Source of the DNA: Paratrimastix pyriformis
Taxonomy: Eukaryota > Preaxostyla > Paratrimastigidae
Direction: 5' to 3'
Assembly: GCA_027972325.1 (NCBI GenBank)
Contig: JAPMOS010000018.1
Location: 248,001 to 312,000 of the forward strand
Length of the DNA: 64,000 nucleotides
Positions within the stretch are counted from its first letter, which is position 1. The number at the start of each line of letters is the position of its first letter. The notes under the pieces are model-generated. The model did not search any database, was not told the DNA's origin, and was given only the letters and a program-made list of their open reading frames with translations. Positions 51,552 through 63,000 of the stretch are shown here, in pieces. The position numbers were made by a program, and so were the translations under genes.

Positions 51552-51938
51552 CGAGGTTCTCGGCGCTTTCTCTTGACTGCCTGACCAGCATGGACCATTG
51601 AATGTTGCCTCCCTCTGCCAGAGGTGGTGTAGCACTGCCTTCCTTCCGGTTTTCTTTGTGTGGAGGTTTTGGCTTCGGAGGGGTGCATTAAGTTGCTTTC
51701 CTCTCGCTCCATTTTCTCATTGTCCATGCTGCCATATTTTTTTATTTTATTTTTTTTCCTTGGCCTTTTGTATATCAACTTTCCGGTCGTGTTATAGGTT
51801 CCCATTTTGGGAAACATCGGGGTCGTTAGCCGTCTGGTTTTCAACTCCCATCATTGAATTGCACGAGCTTTTGGGCCGTCAGGTTTTGTCGAATATCCCT
51901 CGGGAGCTTCTGGTTTCCGGCATCTCACCTCTTTCGCA
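51552..51938. other. Intergenic region upstream of the thioesterase
   Basis: This region is T-rich and much lower in GC than its surroundings, with long T runs at 51731-51760. It probably holds the CDK 3' UTR and the thioesterase promoter. I see no gene in it. Confidence 0.6.
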
Positions 51939-52983
51939 ATGCGTCACCTGCTCATCGTTTTTTTCCTCTGTTCTTTTTCCGCTTCGCACCCAATCGTTCT
52001 ATTGCACGGCGTTGGTACCACCCATCACGCAAACAAGGTTTTGGAGCAACTTCTCCAACGACAGATCAGTCACGCGCAGGTGGTGAACATGGAAATCGGT
52101 TCTCATGACGCAGCCCAGTCTTCTTTTTTAATGTCAATGAATGCCCAAGTGGAGTTTCTCTGTCAAAATCTCAGCCGGAACCCATTGCTTCAAGGTGGTT
52201 TCGACCTGATTGGCGTTTCACAGGGCGCCCTATTGGGGCGGGGTTTCATCGAACGATGCAACTCCCCGCCAGTACGGACATTTGTCAGCTGGGTTGGTCC
52301 CCAAGCAGGTCTTGATCCCCCCACATTCGCGTTCGACGCCTTTTCAAGGCATCTACGGGCTGCCAATTTTGGAGAAAGGTTGTGAGAAATACCTTGACCC
52401 TCCGTACTGTCGAATCTTCGACCGGATGTTCGAAAATTTGGTGTACACGACCTGGATGCAAGATCGCTTCTCCTTCGCCGGCTATTGGCGGAATCCTCTC
52501 AAATTTGACAGCTTCTTAAGAGCACATTCATTTCTGGCAGATATCGACAACATCCCGCCCGATTATGTTCGTCAATGGCTGACAAATGGCTCGTCGTCAG
52601 CTGAGGCGCTCACCGGGCCGTGCCTCCATCCGCAGTACAAAACCCACTTTTCGTCGCTCGATCGGCTCATTTTAGTTCAGAGCCTGAACGACGAAATGTT
52701 GGTACCCCCGGAATGTCCGCCAGTTCCCACCAGTATGAAGTTTTCCATCACCTTTCCCGTAGCGGCGCATTGGGGGTTCTTCAAGACCGGCAGTACTTCT
52801 CAGCTCCAGTCTCTCGAAGAAAGTGATATGTTCAAGGGCAATTGGATCGGACTGCGCACTCTAGTGGAAAGTGGCCGAGTCATATTTCTCAACACCACTG
52901 CCTCTCATCAAGACACCTTCTCGGACGAATTCGAGCGCGATTTCAGGGACGGAGTCATTCCATTCCTCCTCGAAAAGAAATGA
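51939..52983 (+). CDS. Palmitoyl-protein thioesterase-like alpha/beta hydrolase, secreted/lysosomal
   Basis: This enzyme removes S-linked fatty acids from proteins in lysosomes. A signal peptide MRHLLIVFFLCSFSAS precedes PIVLLHGVGTT (oxyanion loop). Nucleophile Ser lies in FDLIGVSQGALLGRGFIERC, then VRTFVSWVGPQAG joined over a 40-nt intron (52309-52348) to IYGLP. Further family matches are DPPYCRIFDRMFENLVYTTW then MQDRFSFAGYWRNP, the Asp-region SLNDEMLVPPE and the His-region TASHQDTF. N-glycosylation sequons NLS, NGS and NTT fit secretion. Length (about 334 residues) is close to PPT1/PPT2. It sits 124 bp upstream of the NRPS in the same direction. A role with the NRPS is unproven. Confidence 0.9.
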
Positions 52984-53107
52984 ACTAAAACCATCCCCCC
53001 CCCCCCCCCCCCCAAACACGAAATTCCGGTAGTTTAGTTGATCAATCCCAAAGGGCTCTGTAAACCAATCCATCAGCGCCTGCGCCATCGATCTTCTCGC
53101 GAAGCTG

Positions 53108-54034
53108 AGTCTGTTTTTACTTTTCTCTTCTCATTTCCTCTTACTTATTTCTTTGTCCTCATTCTCGACCTTCGGTTCATTCGCTCGTCCTCGTGCGAAT
53201 TATTCCAGTGGCAGTGCCAGAGTTATATGTTTATTTTGAGATTCGTGGCAGTGCTGCTCCTGTTTGTGAACATTCTCTTCGCATCTCTTTGGGCGAGAGT
53301 ATGCCCGCTGGGATTTTTGACGTACGTGGAATGCCTCCCGAGAGAATAACCGACCAAATCGCTCAAAAGTTGGCCCAAATCCATGCTACTCAGCATGCTC
53401 AACTCCCACGCCTGTTCGCCTACCTCGTCGAGGATCATCGTCAAGTTGTGGTGTGCGCGTTTCCTGCCGAGGCCAACGTGTGGGCCCTGCGGGAACAAAC
53501 AGAATCTTTGATCGCTCGATACAATGAGACTCTTTTCGAGGGTGGCGCAGCTCAAGATCGGCTGGTGGAGATTGCCTGGATGGAGGTTGTCCCCAGCGAA
53601 CTTTTTCGGCCGGCCACCACAGCGGGGGCTTCTGGCGACGAGGCGAATACGCCCAAGGATGTGAGCGCAGTTTCCCTCCCTGTTGACTGTCGGCGTCCGT
53701 GGCCTGTACAGAATTGGCACCGGTGCCGCTCCCTCCGCCTCTCCCTCGACCCGGATGTGGCCCAACCCTTGGGCCCTCACCGCTGCTGTGCCAGTTTTGT
53801 GGCCGCCGTCAGCGTTCTATTGTATCACTACAAATCGGTGGACGAGAGCGACGAGATGGGCTTCACTGTGGCCTTTTCGAGTCGCGAGGGCTCGTCCTCC
53901 TCTGTCTTTACCCCAAAGGGCACATTGCGGTACTATGAACGGGTGCCTTTGCATCTGGGGATCTCCAAGACAACCAAGTATGCCGATCACTTGGAGACCG
54001 TCCGGATCGCGTTGAAGAATGTCTGATTGCCCCC

Positions 54035-54065
<31 letters not shown>

Positions 54066-57000
54066 CGCAACACGCAACACACACGCAGCACACAACACGC
54101 AAGACATTGCCTGATCGCTCTTTTCTTCGGGCATCTTCCATCATTCCCTGCTGCTTCCCGCTCCGCAGGCGGAATCAAGTTGTGACGACACCCAGCTCGT
54201 GGTCCCTGCCGGATGGGACCGGGTGCGGGTTGCGCATGAGACCCGCACCGGCGCCCCGGAAGCCGCTCCCGAGCGATGGTGCAATTTCGAACTCCGTTTT
54301 ACGCTGGAGGAAGACGACAAGCAGTCCCCCGCGGGAGCGCGTGTGCGTCTCGACTATGCCACAGATCTTTACTCTGCCGAGAGCGCCACGCGGTTGCTCA
54401 GCCATCTGATGAATCTGCTGCGGTGGGTGGGCGCGACACGGGGGGAGGATTTGGTGGGAGAGGCTCATCTGCTGACCACCGACGAGGAGCACCACCTCAC
54501 GGTCGACATGAACCAATCGGCTGTCCCCAATCCCCATCAGAGCCCCTACATGGTCCTTTTTGCCCGGCAGGTGCACCAGACCCCCGAGCGGATCGCCGTC
54601 ACCTGCCGGACCCGTCAGATGACCTACGCCCAGCTTGCCCAGGCAGCGCACACGGTGGCTGGTCATCTCTGGGCGGCGGGCGTTCGTCCTGGTCAAATGG
54701 TGGGCATTTTGATGGAGCGGTCGATCGGCTTCCTGGTGGCCATCCTGGCGGCCTTTGAATGCGGGGCAGCCTACACGCCCCTCGACGCCCAGCAGCCCGA
54801 CAGCATGATACGCTTCATTCTGGCCAACAACGCCACGGGCACCATTGTCTCGGATCCCCCATCGGAGGAGCGCCTGCGGGCGGTCGGCGCCACTCTGGAG
54901 AATGGCCCCCCCAGCATTGTGGTGCTCGATGAAGTGGGCAGCCCAGTGGGCAGCCCAGTGGGCAGCCCAGTGGGCGCCAAGATGGGCACATTGGAACCTC
55001 TGGAAGGCTATTCCGCTGCCAGTTTGGCTTACGTCATCTACACTTCGGGCTCCACGGGACGCCCCAAAGGTTTGTCTCTGCTTTTGGCCGCCATCCTTCT
55101 CACACCCGCCGACTGGCCGGCCTTCCTCCCGCTCCTTTCCCCAGGCGCCATGGTGGAACAGCAGGGGATGGTCAACCATCTCTTTGCCAAGATCCACGAC
55201 CTGGACATCACCGACCGCGATGTGGTCGCCCAGACGGCCACCCCGATTTGGGTGATTTCCGTCTGTCATCGTTCTCCTCTCCTCCTCCTCCTCCTCCCTC
55301 CCTCCTCCTCCCTCCTCCCTCCCTCCCTCCCTCCCTCCTCCTCCTCCTCCCTCCTCCCTCCTCCCTCCCTCCTCCCTCCCTCCCTCCCTCCTCCCTCCCT
55401 CCCTCCCTCCTCCCTCCCTCTCCTCTCCCTCTCCCTCTTCCTCTCCTCCTCCCTCCCTCCTCTCCTCCCTCCCCTCCCTCCTCTCCTCTCATCTCCTCTC
55501 TCCCTCCTCTCCCTCTCCTCTCCCTCCCTCTCTCTCCTCTCCCTCTCCTCCTCTCCTCTCCCTCTCCTCCTCTCTCCTCTCTCTCTCTTCCTCTCCTCCT
55601 CTCCTCATCCCTCATCTCTCCTCTCCCTCCCTCCCTCCCTCCCTCTCCTCCTCCCCTCCCCTCTCCTCTCCTCTCCCTCTCCCTCTCCCTCTCCCTCTCC
55701 TCCTCTCCCCCATCCCCTCCTCTCTCCTCTCCTCCCTCTCCCTCCTCCCTCCTCTCCTCCCTCTCCTCTTCTTCTCCCTCTCCTCTCCTCTCTCCCTCCC
55801 TCCTCTCCTCTCCTCTCCCTCTCCTCTCCTCCCTCTCCTCTCCCTCCTCCTCTCCTCTCCCTCCTCTCCCTCTCCCTCCCTCTCCCTCCTCTCCCTCTCC
55901 CTCTCCTCTCCCTCTCCTCTCCTCTCCCTCTCCCTCTCCCTCTCCTCTCCTCTCCCTGCTTTTGCGGGCTCTGATGATTCCGTTGCCTTCCCCTGCGTAG
56001 GTATGGCAATTCCTCGCCGGGCTTCTTGTTGGCGCGCGTGTGGCCATTCTGGGCACCGCGAGCGCAGGCTCGCATGTCTGGGACGCCCACACGCTGCTCG
56101 AGGCACTGCGACGGGAGCAGGTCACCGTTCTGGCCCTGGTGCCCACCCAGATCGGAGTCCTGCTCGACACGTTGGCCTCCGAGCCCGAGCCCCATGCCCC
56201 GCTGCCCCTCCGCTGGATGGTGGCCACGGGCGAGGCACTCCACGGTGGCCTCTGTGAGCGCTGGCTGGGCCGGTACCCAACGATTCCCATGCTGAACGCC
56301 TACGGGCAGACCGAATGCAGCGACGATGTGGCCCATTGCGCCATCCCCGACCTTGCTGCGGTTCGGGCGCTGGCCAGCCCCACGACCGGCATCATCCCTG
56401 TGGCAGGCCGGGCCGTGGACAACATGGCGCACTACGTCCTCGAGTTGGCCGGGACGCGGCTTGTCCCGCTGGGGGTCACTGGCGAGCTCTGCATCGGGGG
56501 CGTCGGCGTGGGCCGGGGCTACGTCGGCGAGCCCGAGAAGACGGCCGCGGTCTTCGTCCAGAATCCTTTCTGGGCGCCCGCGAGTTCATCTGCCCCCTCT
56601 TTCACTCGCATGTACCGGACGGGCGACCTGGTGCGCCGAACGGTGGCCGGGACGGTCGAGTACGTGGGACGCCTCGACGGGCAGGTCAAGGTGCGCGGCA
56701 TGAGGATCGAGCTGGGTGAGATCGAGGAAGTCCTCCAGCGCCAGTCGTCCGTCAAGCAGGCCGTCGTGGTTGTTCAGGAAGATGCCGCGGGGGAGCGTCG
56801 GCTGATCGGCTACGTCCTCTGCGCCGACGGCATGGCCACACGGCCCGCGCCCAGCAGTCCCGAGGAGGCCCGCGCCCGACGCGAACGCGTGCAGCTCTTG
56901 CGGCGAGGTATGGCCGAGCTGCTGCCCCCCTACAAAATCCCCAGCGCTCTCTTGCTGGTGACTCAGCTCCCCACCGGCAACACGGGGAAAATCAACCGGC

Positions 57001-60000
57001 GGGCCCTTCCGGCCCCCGAACGGGATGACTACAAGCTGCTGGCCGAGGCGAGCGAGGCCGAGCCGGATCGGGAGTCCACCCTGGAACCCCCCAACGGCGA
57101 CACGGAAAAGATGGTCTGGCACCCCTTCTTGCCCTGTTCTCTGCGATGTCCCTCCCCAATCCCATCCACGATCCCCTTTTCACCATCCCCTTTTGTCCGA
57201 ATCCCTTCTGGGTGCAACACTCCAACAACAGCTTGCCTCGCTGTGGGCCGAACTTCTCTGCGTCGAAACGGCCATGATTCATCGGAGCGACAACTTCTTT
57301 GCCCTGGGCGGCCACTCGCTGCTGGCGACCCGCCTGAGCAACCGGCTGGGCCTCCGAGTGGGCCACGAGGTACCCGTCCAGGCCATCTTCGAACAGCCCA
57401 CCCTTGCCGGCCTGGCCACTTTGATCGAGCGTCAGAAATCCCCCTCTTCGCCCGAAGCCCACTCCCACACGGGCCTCTCCGCCGGAGCGGCATCCCGGCT
57501 GGAGCACATCCCGCTCTCGTTCGCCCAGCAGCGGATGTGGTTCCTGGACAAGCTGGTGCCCAACAAGGCCCTGTACAACATCCCGGTTGGCGTGTGGCTC
57601 TCTGGCCCCATCAACGTGGAGGCCCTGGAGGCCGCCTTTGTTGCCCTGGGCGAGCGTCACCACTCGTTGCGGACTGTCTTCATCGAGGGCCCGGGCGGCG
57701 AACCCGAGCAGCTGGTGGTGCCCTCATTCCCGCGCTGGGTTGAGCTGGTCGACCTGTCCGGAAGCGGGCGTCCGCCGAAAGAACTGCAGGCGGCCGCCCA
57801 AGAAATCGCCCGCTCCGAGGCTGAGCAAAGCTTTGACCTGCAGCGGGGCCCCTTGATCCGAGTCCGGTTGGTTCGGGTGGAGGCGACCCGTCACCTCCTG
57901 CTGGTGACGCAGCATCACATCATCAGCGACGGCTGGTCGCTGGACATCATATGGAGCGAGCTCGGTCGTCTGTTCCGCGCGGCCCTGAGACAAGCTGCCG
58001 CCGCCGCCACAGCCAGGGTGAAGCCCGAATTCACCGACCTTGAGCGCGCCGCTGGCCTGCAGCCCCTCCGGATGCAGTACCCCGACTATGCGGTCTGGCA
58101 GCGGGGCTGGCTGCGGGGCCCCGTGCTGGAGGAGCAGCTGCAGTACTGGCAGCGGGCGCTGGCGGGCATCCCCGAGCTGCTCGAGCTGCCCACCGACCGG
58201 GCCCGCCCCAAGGAGCCCACCTACCGGGGCAACTGGTACGTGCACCCCATGCCGGCCGACCTGCTGGCGGGCATGCGGCGGCTGGCCGCCCGCCACGGGG
58301 CGACCCTCTTCATGGCCGTGCTGGCGGCCTGGCAGCTGCTGCTGCACCGGTACACGGGCCAGGCCGACGTGGTGGTGGGCACGCCCATCGCGGGGCGGCG
58401 CTTCGCCGAGATCGAGGGCCTGGTGGGGTTCTTCGTCAACACGCTGGCCATCCGGACCCAGTTCGGCGACAAGCCCTCCGTCAGCGAGCTGCTGACCCGC
58501 GTCCGGGAGACGATGACGCAGGCCCAGGCCCACCAGGACGTGCCCTTGGAAGCCATCGTGGACCACCTCAAGGTCGAGCGCCAGCTCGGGATCAGCCCGC
58601 TCTTCCAGGTGATGTTCGTCCACGAAGACAACACCGCCGCCCTCGGTGCCGGTGCCGGTGCCGGTGCCGGTGCCGGTGCTGCCGAGGGGGGCCTCCCGCT
58701 TGCGCCCGGGGCCGCCTTCGACGAGCTGCACACGAGCCTGTCCAAGTTCGACCTGACCCTGATTTCCACCCTAGCCGCCAACGGGGAGTGGACGGTGGGC
58801 CTCGAGTACAGCACGGACCTGTTCGACGAGAGCACCATGGCCCGCATGGCACAGCACCTCGAGGTCCTCGTCGGCCAGCTGGCCGCCCTGGGTGAACGCG
58901 GCCCCGAGGCTCTTCGGGCCGCCCGGGTCACCGAGGTCCCCGTCATGACGGCCGCCGAGCGCGAGCAGGTGGTGGTCAGCTGGAACCGCACCGCCACCGC
59001 CTACGAGCGGGACGCGTGCCTCCACCAGCTGGTGGATGCGGCGGCCGGCCGCGACCCGCACCACCTGGCGCTGGTCTTCGGCGAGGTGCGGCTCACCTAC
59101 GGGGAGCTGGTCTCGGCGGCCGACCGGGTGGCCGGCCAACTGCGGGCCGAGGCGGACGTGGGGGCGGACCGCTTGGTGGGCGTCTGCATGGAGCGCTCCG
59201 CCGGGTTGGTGGTCGCCCTCCTGGGGATCCTGAAAGCCGGCGGGGCCTACGTCCCGCTGGATCCCGAGGCCCCCGCCAACCGCCTCTCGTACATGCTGGC
59301 CGACGCCGGCCTGGAGGCGGTCGTTGCGGATGCTCCATCGGGGCGCCGCCTGCTGGAGGCCGGCTACACGGGCAAGCTGTTCTACCTTGAGCCGAACGGC
59401 GAGGTTCGCCGGGGTGGGGCCGCCCAGGAGATTGTTGCCGCTCGCTCGCCGAAGGCGGATGAGTGGCGGCCGCCGAGCGCCCGGAGCCTGGCCTACATGA
59501 TTTACACCTCTGGGACGACCGGGCACCCCAAGGGCGTCCTGGTCGAGCACCGTGGGGTCGTGCGTCTGGCGACGGCCCATCCTCGGACCACCCCCCAGGA
59601 CCACTGCTCCTTCCAGATGAGTGTGGCCTTCGATGCGGCCGGTTATCAGCTCTGGCCGACCCTGTGCAACGGCGCCGGTCTGCAGGCATCCCGTTTTTTT
59701 CTTCCCAGGTCGACCATGACGCGTCTTTTTTCCGCTGTAGTCCTCCATGGGATCAGCAAGGAAGACACCCTGAGCACGGCGCGGTACTTTGCCTGGATGC
59801 GTGAAAGTGCACTGACTTCGCTGGTGTTGCCAGCGCAGGTGTGCAAGACCTATTTGCAGGAGGACCTGGAGCCATTCAAGCAGCTCCACTTCCTCGCTGT
59901 GGGCGGGGAGGCATGCGACCCCACCCTCGCCTCGCTTTTCCAGCAACTCCCGGGTGTGTGCATGTCTGCTCGGCGCCCTTTTTTGACGATTGATGCTCAT

Positions 60001-63000
60001 CGCTTCGCTAGGAACCAATACGGCCCCACCGAGAATTCCATCTGCTCGACCAACTTCATCGTCAGCCGAACAAGCATGCACGGAAGAGAGAAAGTCCCCA
60101 TCGGCCGCCCGTACAACGACTCGACCTGCTACATCCTCGACCCCCAGGGCCAGCCCTGCCCTGTGGGGGTGCCCGGGGAGCTGTGGGTTGGTGGCGACGG
60201 GGTGGCCCGGGGTTACCACAAGCGCCCCGAGCTGACCGCCGAGCGGTTCCTGCCGGACCCCTTCATCGCCGAGGCCTGGGGCGTCCAGGCCTCCGCGCTT
60301 GCCCCGCCCGGCGGGTGGCGCATGTACCGCACGGGCGACCTGTGCCGCTGGGCGGCCGACGGGCAGGTGGAATTCATCGGGCGGGTGGATGGGCAGGTCA
60401 AGCTGCGCGGCTTCCGGATTGAGCTGGGCGAGATCGAGGCCGCTTTGGCCCGCCAGCCGGGCGTGCAGCAGGCCGTGGCGATGGTGCGCGAGGACCAACC
60501 CGGCCAGAAGCGCCTTGTGGCGTACATCGCGACGGGGGCAGGGGTGGCCGGCGAGAAATCGCTGGCGATGGAGGATCTCCGTGCAGGCATCGCCAAGGAC
60601 CTGCCCGCCTACATGGTCCCTGGCGCCATCGTGCGGCTGGCGGCCATCCCGGTGGGGCCCACGGGCAAGGTGGACCGGAAGGCGCTGCCCGCCCCGACGG
60701 CGGCCGACGGGCTGTCCGCTGGCGAGGAGTCCGCTGGGGAGGGCTACGTGGCCCCGCGCACGGCGGCCGAGCGGGCCCTGGCCGAGGCCATGGCCGAGGT
60801 GCTGCGGCTGCCGCTGGAGCGGGTCGGGGTGCGGGAGAGCTTCTTCCGGCTGGGCGGCGACTCGATCGTGAGCATCCAGCTGGTGTCGCGGGCCCGCCAG
60901 CGGGGCGTCCACCTGACGGTCAAGGACATCTTCCGGGCGCCCACGGTGGAGCAGCTGGCCCAGGTGGCCCGGCTCGACGAGGCGGTCTTTGGCCGTGGCA
61001 CGGATGGTGCTGCTGGTGCGGGTGCTGCTGGCGTGGCGGCGGCGGCGACCGTTCTGGCCGAGGTGGGGCCGGTCGCGGGCCCGGTGCCGCTGGGCCCGAT
61101 CCAGCGGTGGTTCTTCGAGGAGGCCTTCGAGGCGCCGCAGCACTTCAACCAGGCGGTGATGCTGGCCGTCAGCGCGGGGCACAGCCTGGAGGTGGGCCAC
61201 CTGCGGGCAGCCGTGGAGGCGCTGCTGCGCCGGCACGACATGCTGCGAGCCGAGTACCACTACCATCCCGGCGGTGACGAGGACGGCCACGAGTGCCCGC
61301 CGCAGGTCCCGCAGTCGGAGGAGCTGGTGCTGCCGGAGCAGGTTGTGCTGGCCCCGACGGAGGCCGGGCGGCTGGCCGAGGCGGCGGTGCGGGTGGTTGA
61401 GCTGGAGCTGGAGCCGGAGCCGGAGCCGGTGCAGTCGGACCTCGCCAGCGGCGGCGGCGCGGAGAGCAGCGAGGCCGCCGAGCAGCGGGCCGAGGAGCGG
61501 CCTGGAGCGGGCCCTGGAGCGGGCCGCCACCCAGATCCAGGCGGGGTTCGACCTGACCCGGGCGCCGCTGGTGCGGGTGGGGCTGCTGCGGTGGCACGGG
61601 CGACGCGACGGGGGCCAGCTGCACGAGCGGGTGCTGGTGGTGGTGCACCACCTGGTGGTGGACGGGGTCTCGTGGCGGGTGCTGGTGCCCGAGCTGGAGG
61701 AGGCCTACCGGGCCGCCGCTGCCGCCGCCGGGACTGCGGTCTCGCCGATCTACGTGATGCTGGAGGGCCACGGGCGCGAGGAGGACTGGCTCCCCGAGGT
61801 GGTCACCGAGGGCCACCGGGCCGACCTCTCGCAGGCCGTGGGCTGGTTCACCAGCATGTACCCCGTGCCCTTGATGATCCCCGAGGGCGCCGAGAAGCCC
61901 GATCTTGGTCAGCTGCTCATGCTGGTGAAGGAGCAGCTTCGCTCGATCCCCGGGCACGGTCTTGGCTATGGCGTGCTGCGCTATCTGACGGGAAGTTCCG
62001 ATCAGATGCCCTCGGCCCCCCAGCCCGAGGTGAGCTTCAACTACCTCGGCCAGTTCGGCGGTGCCCTCACCACGCCTGCGGGAGCCCTCTGGACCGACCT
62101 CGGCATGGACGCCCCTGGCACGTCTCGATCCATCTCGCCTCTCAACCACGCCATGGTTCCACTCAGCGTCGAGTGCCAGGTTCTCAACGGTCGCATGCAA
62201 ATCGACATGGGCTTCAACGACCAGGTCCTCGCGGGTCCTTCCGTCGAGCGGGTTGCCCGCCGGTACGAGGAGCATCTGCTGGGCCTGATCCAGCACTGCA
62301 CCCGCCCGGGGGTCTTTGGCTACACCCCATCCGATTTCCCGCTGCTGCGGGTGAGCTGGCGCGCTGCGAGTTTCTCGGCCGCCAAGCAGCAGACCGTTGT
62401 CGACGAGTCGGTGGGCCGCCGTGGGGCGGGGGTTGAGGATGCATACCCCCTGAGCCCCATGCAGGAGGGCATGCTCTTCCACGCTCTCTTCGCGCCCGAC
62501 TCGCAGGCCTACCTCCTGCAATCCGTCTTCGAGTTCACGCGAGCGTCCCTCCAAGAGGCCGCCCTAGAGAAGGCATGGGCGGCGGTCATGCGGCGGCACG
62601 CTATCCTCCGGACCGGGTTCTGCTGGGAGCACGCGGGCGTCCCACTCCAGTATGTCATGGCCCCGGAGGCCCTTCAGCTCCCCTGGAAGCGGAGTGAACT
62701 GTCCGTTTCCGCACCGACCGACCCGGCCGCCGTCCGGGCTGCCATCGATGGCCTCGTGGATGCCGATCGGATGCAGCGGTTCGACCTCCGCCGGGCGCCC
62801 CTCTTCCGGCTTCACTTTGTGTCCATCCCCGGGGCGCCTACCTGCTACCTGCTGCTGACGGTTCACCACATGCTGCAGGACGGCTGGTCATTGGGCCTCC
62901 TGATGCGCGAGGTGGTTGCTGCTTACTGCGGCCACACCCAGTCTCTGGCGACTCCGGCTGTCCCGTACCGGGCCTACATCGAATGGATCCAGTGCCAGGA

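Noticed and set aside
51939-52983. Dedicated NRPS thioesterase
   Set aside because: Signal peptide, glycosylation sequons and palmitoyl-thioesterase motifs point to a lysosomal enzyme; adjacency alone is weak evidence.
55248-56290. Long S/P/L-rich or E/R/G-rich frames on both strands of the CT tract
   Set aside because: They are products of the homopyrimidine intron; the conserved A-domain motif is restored by removing it.
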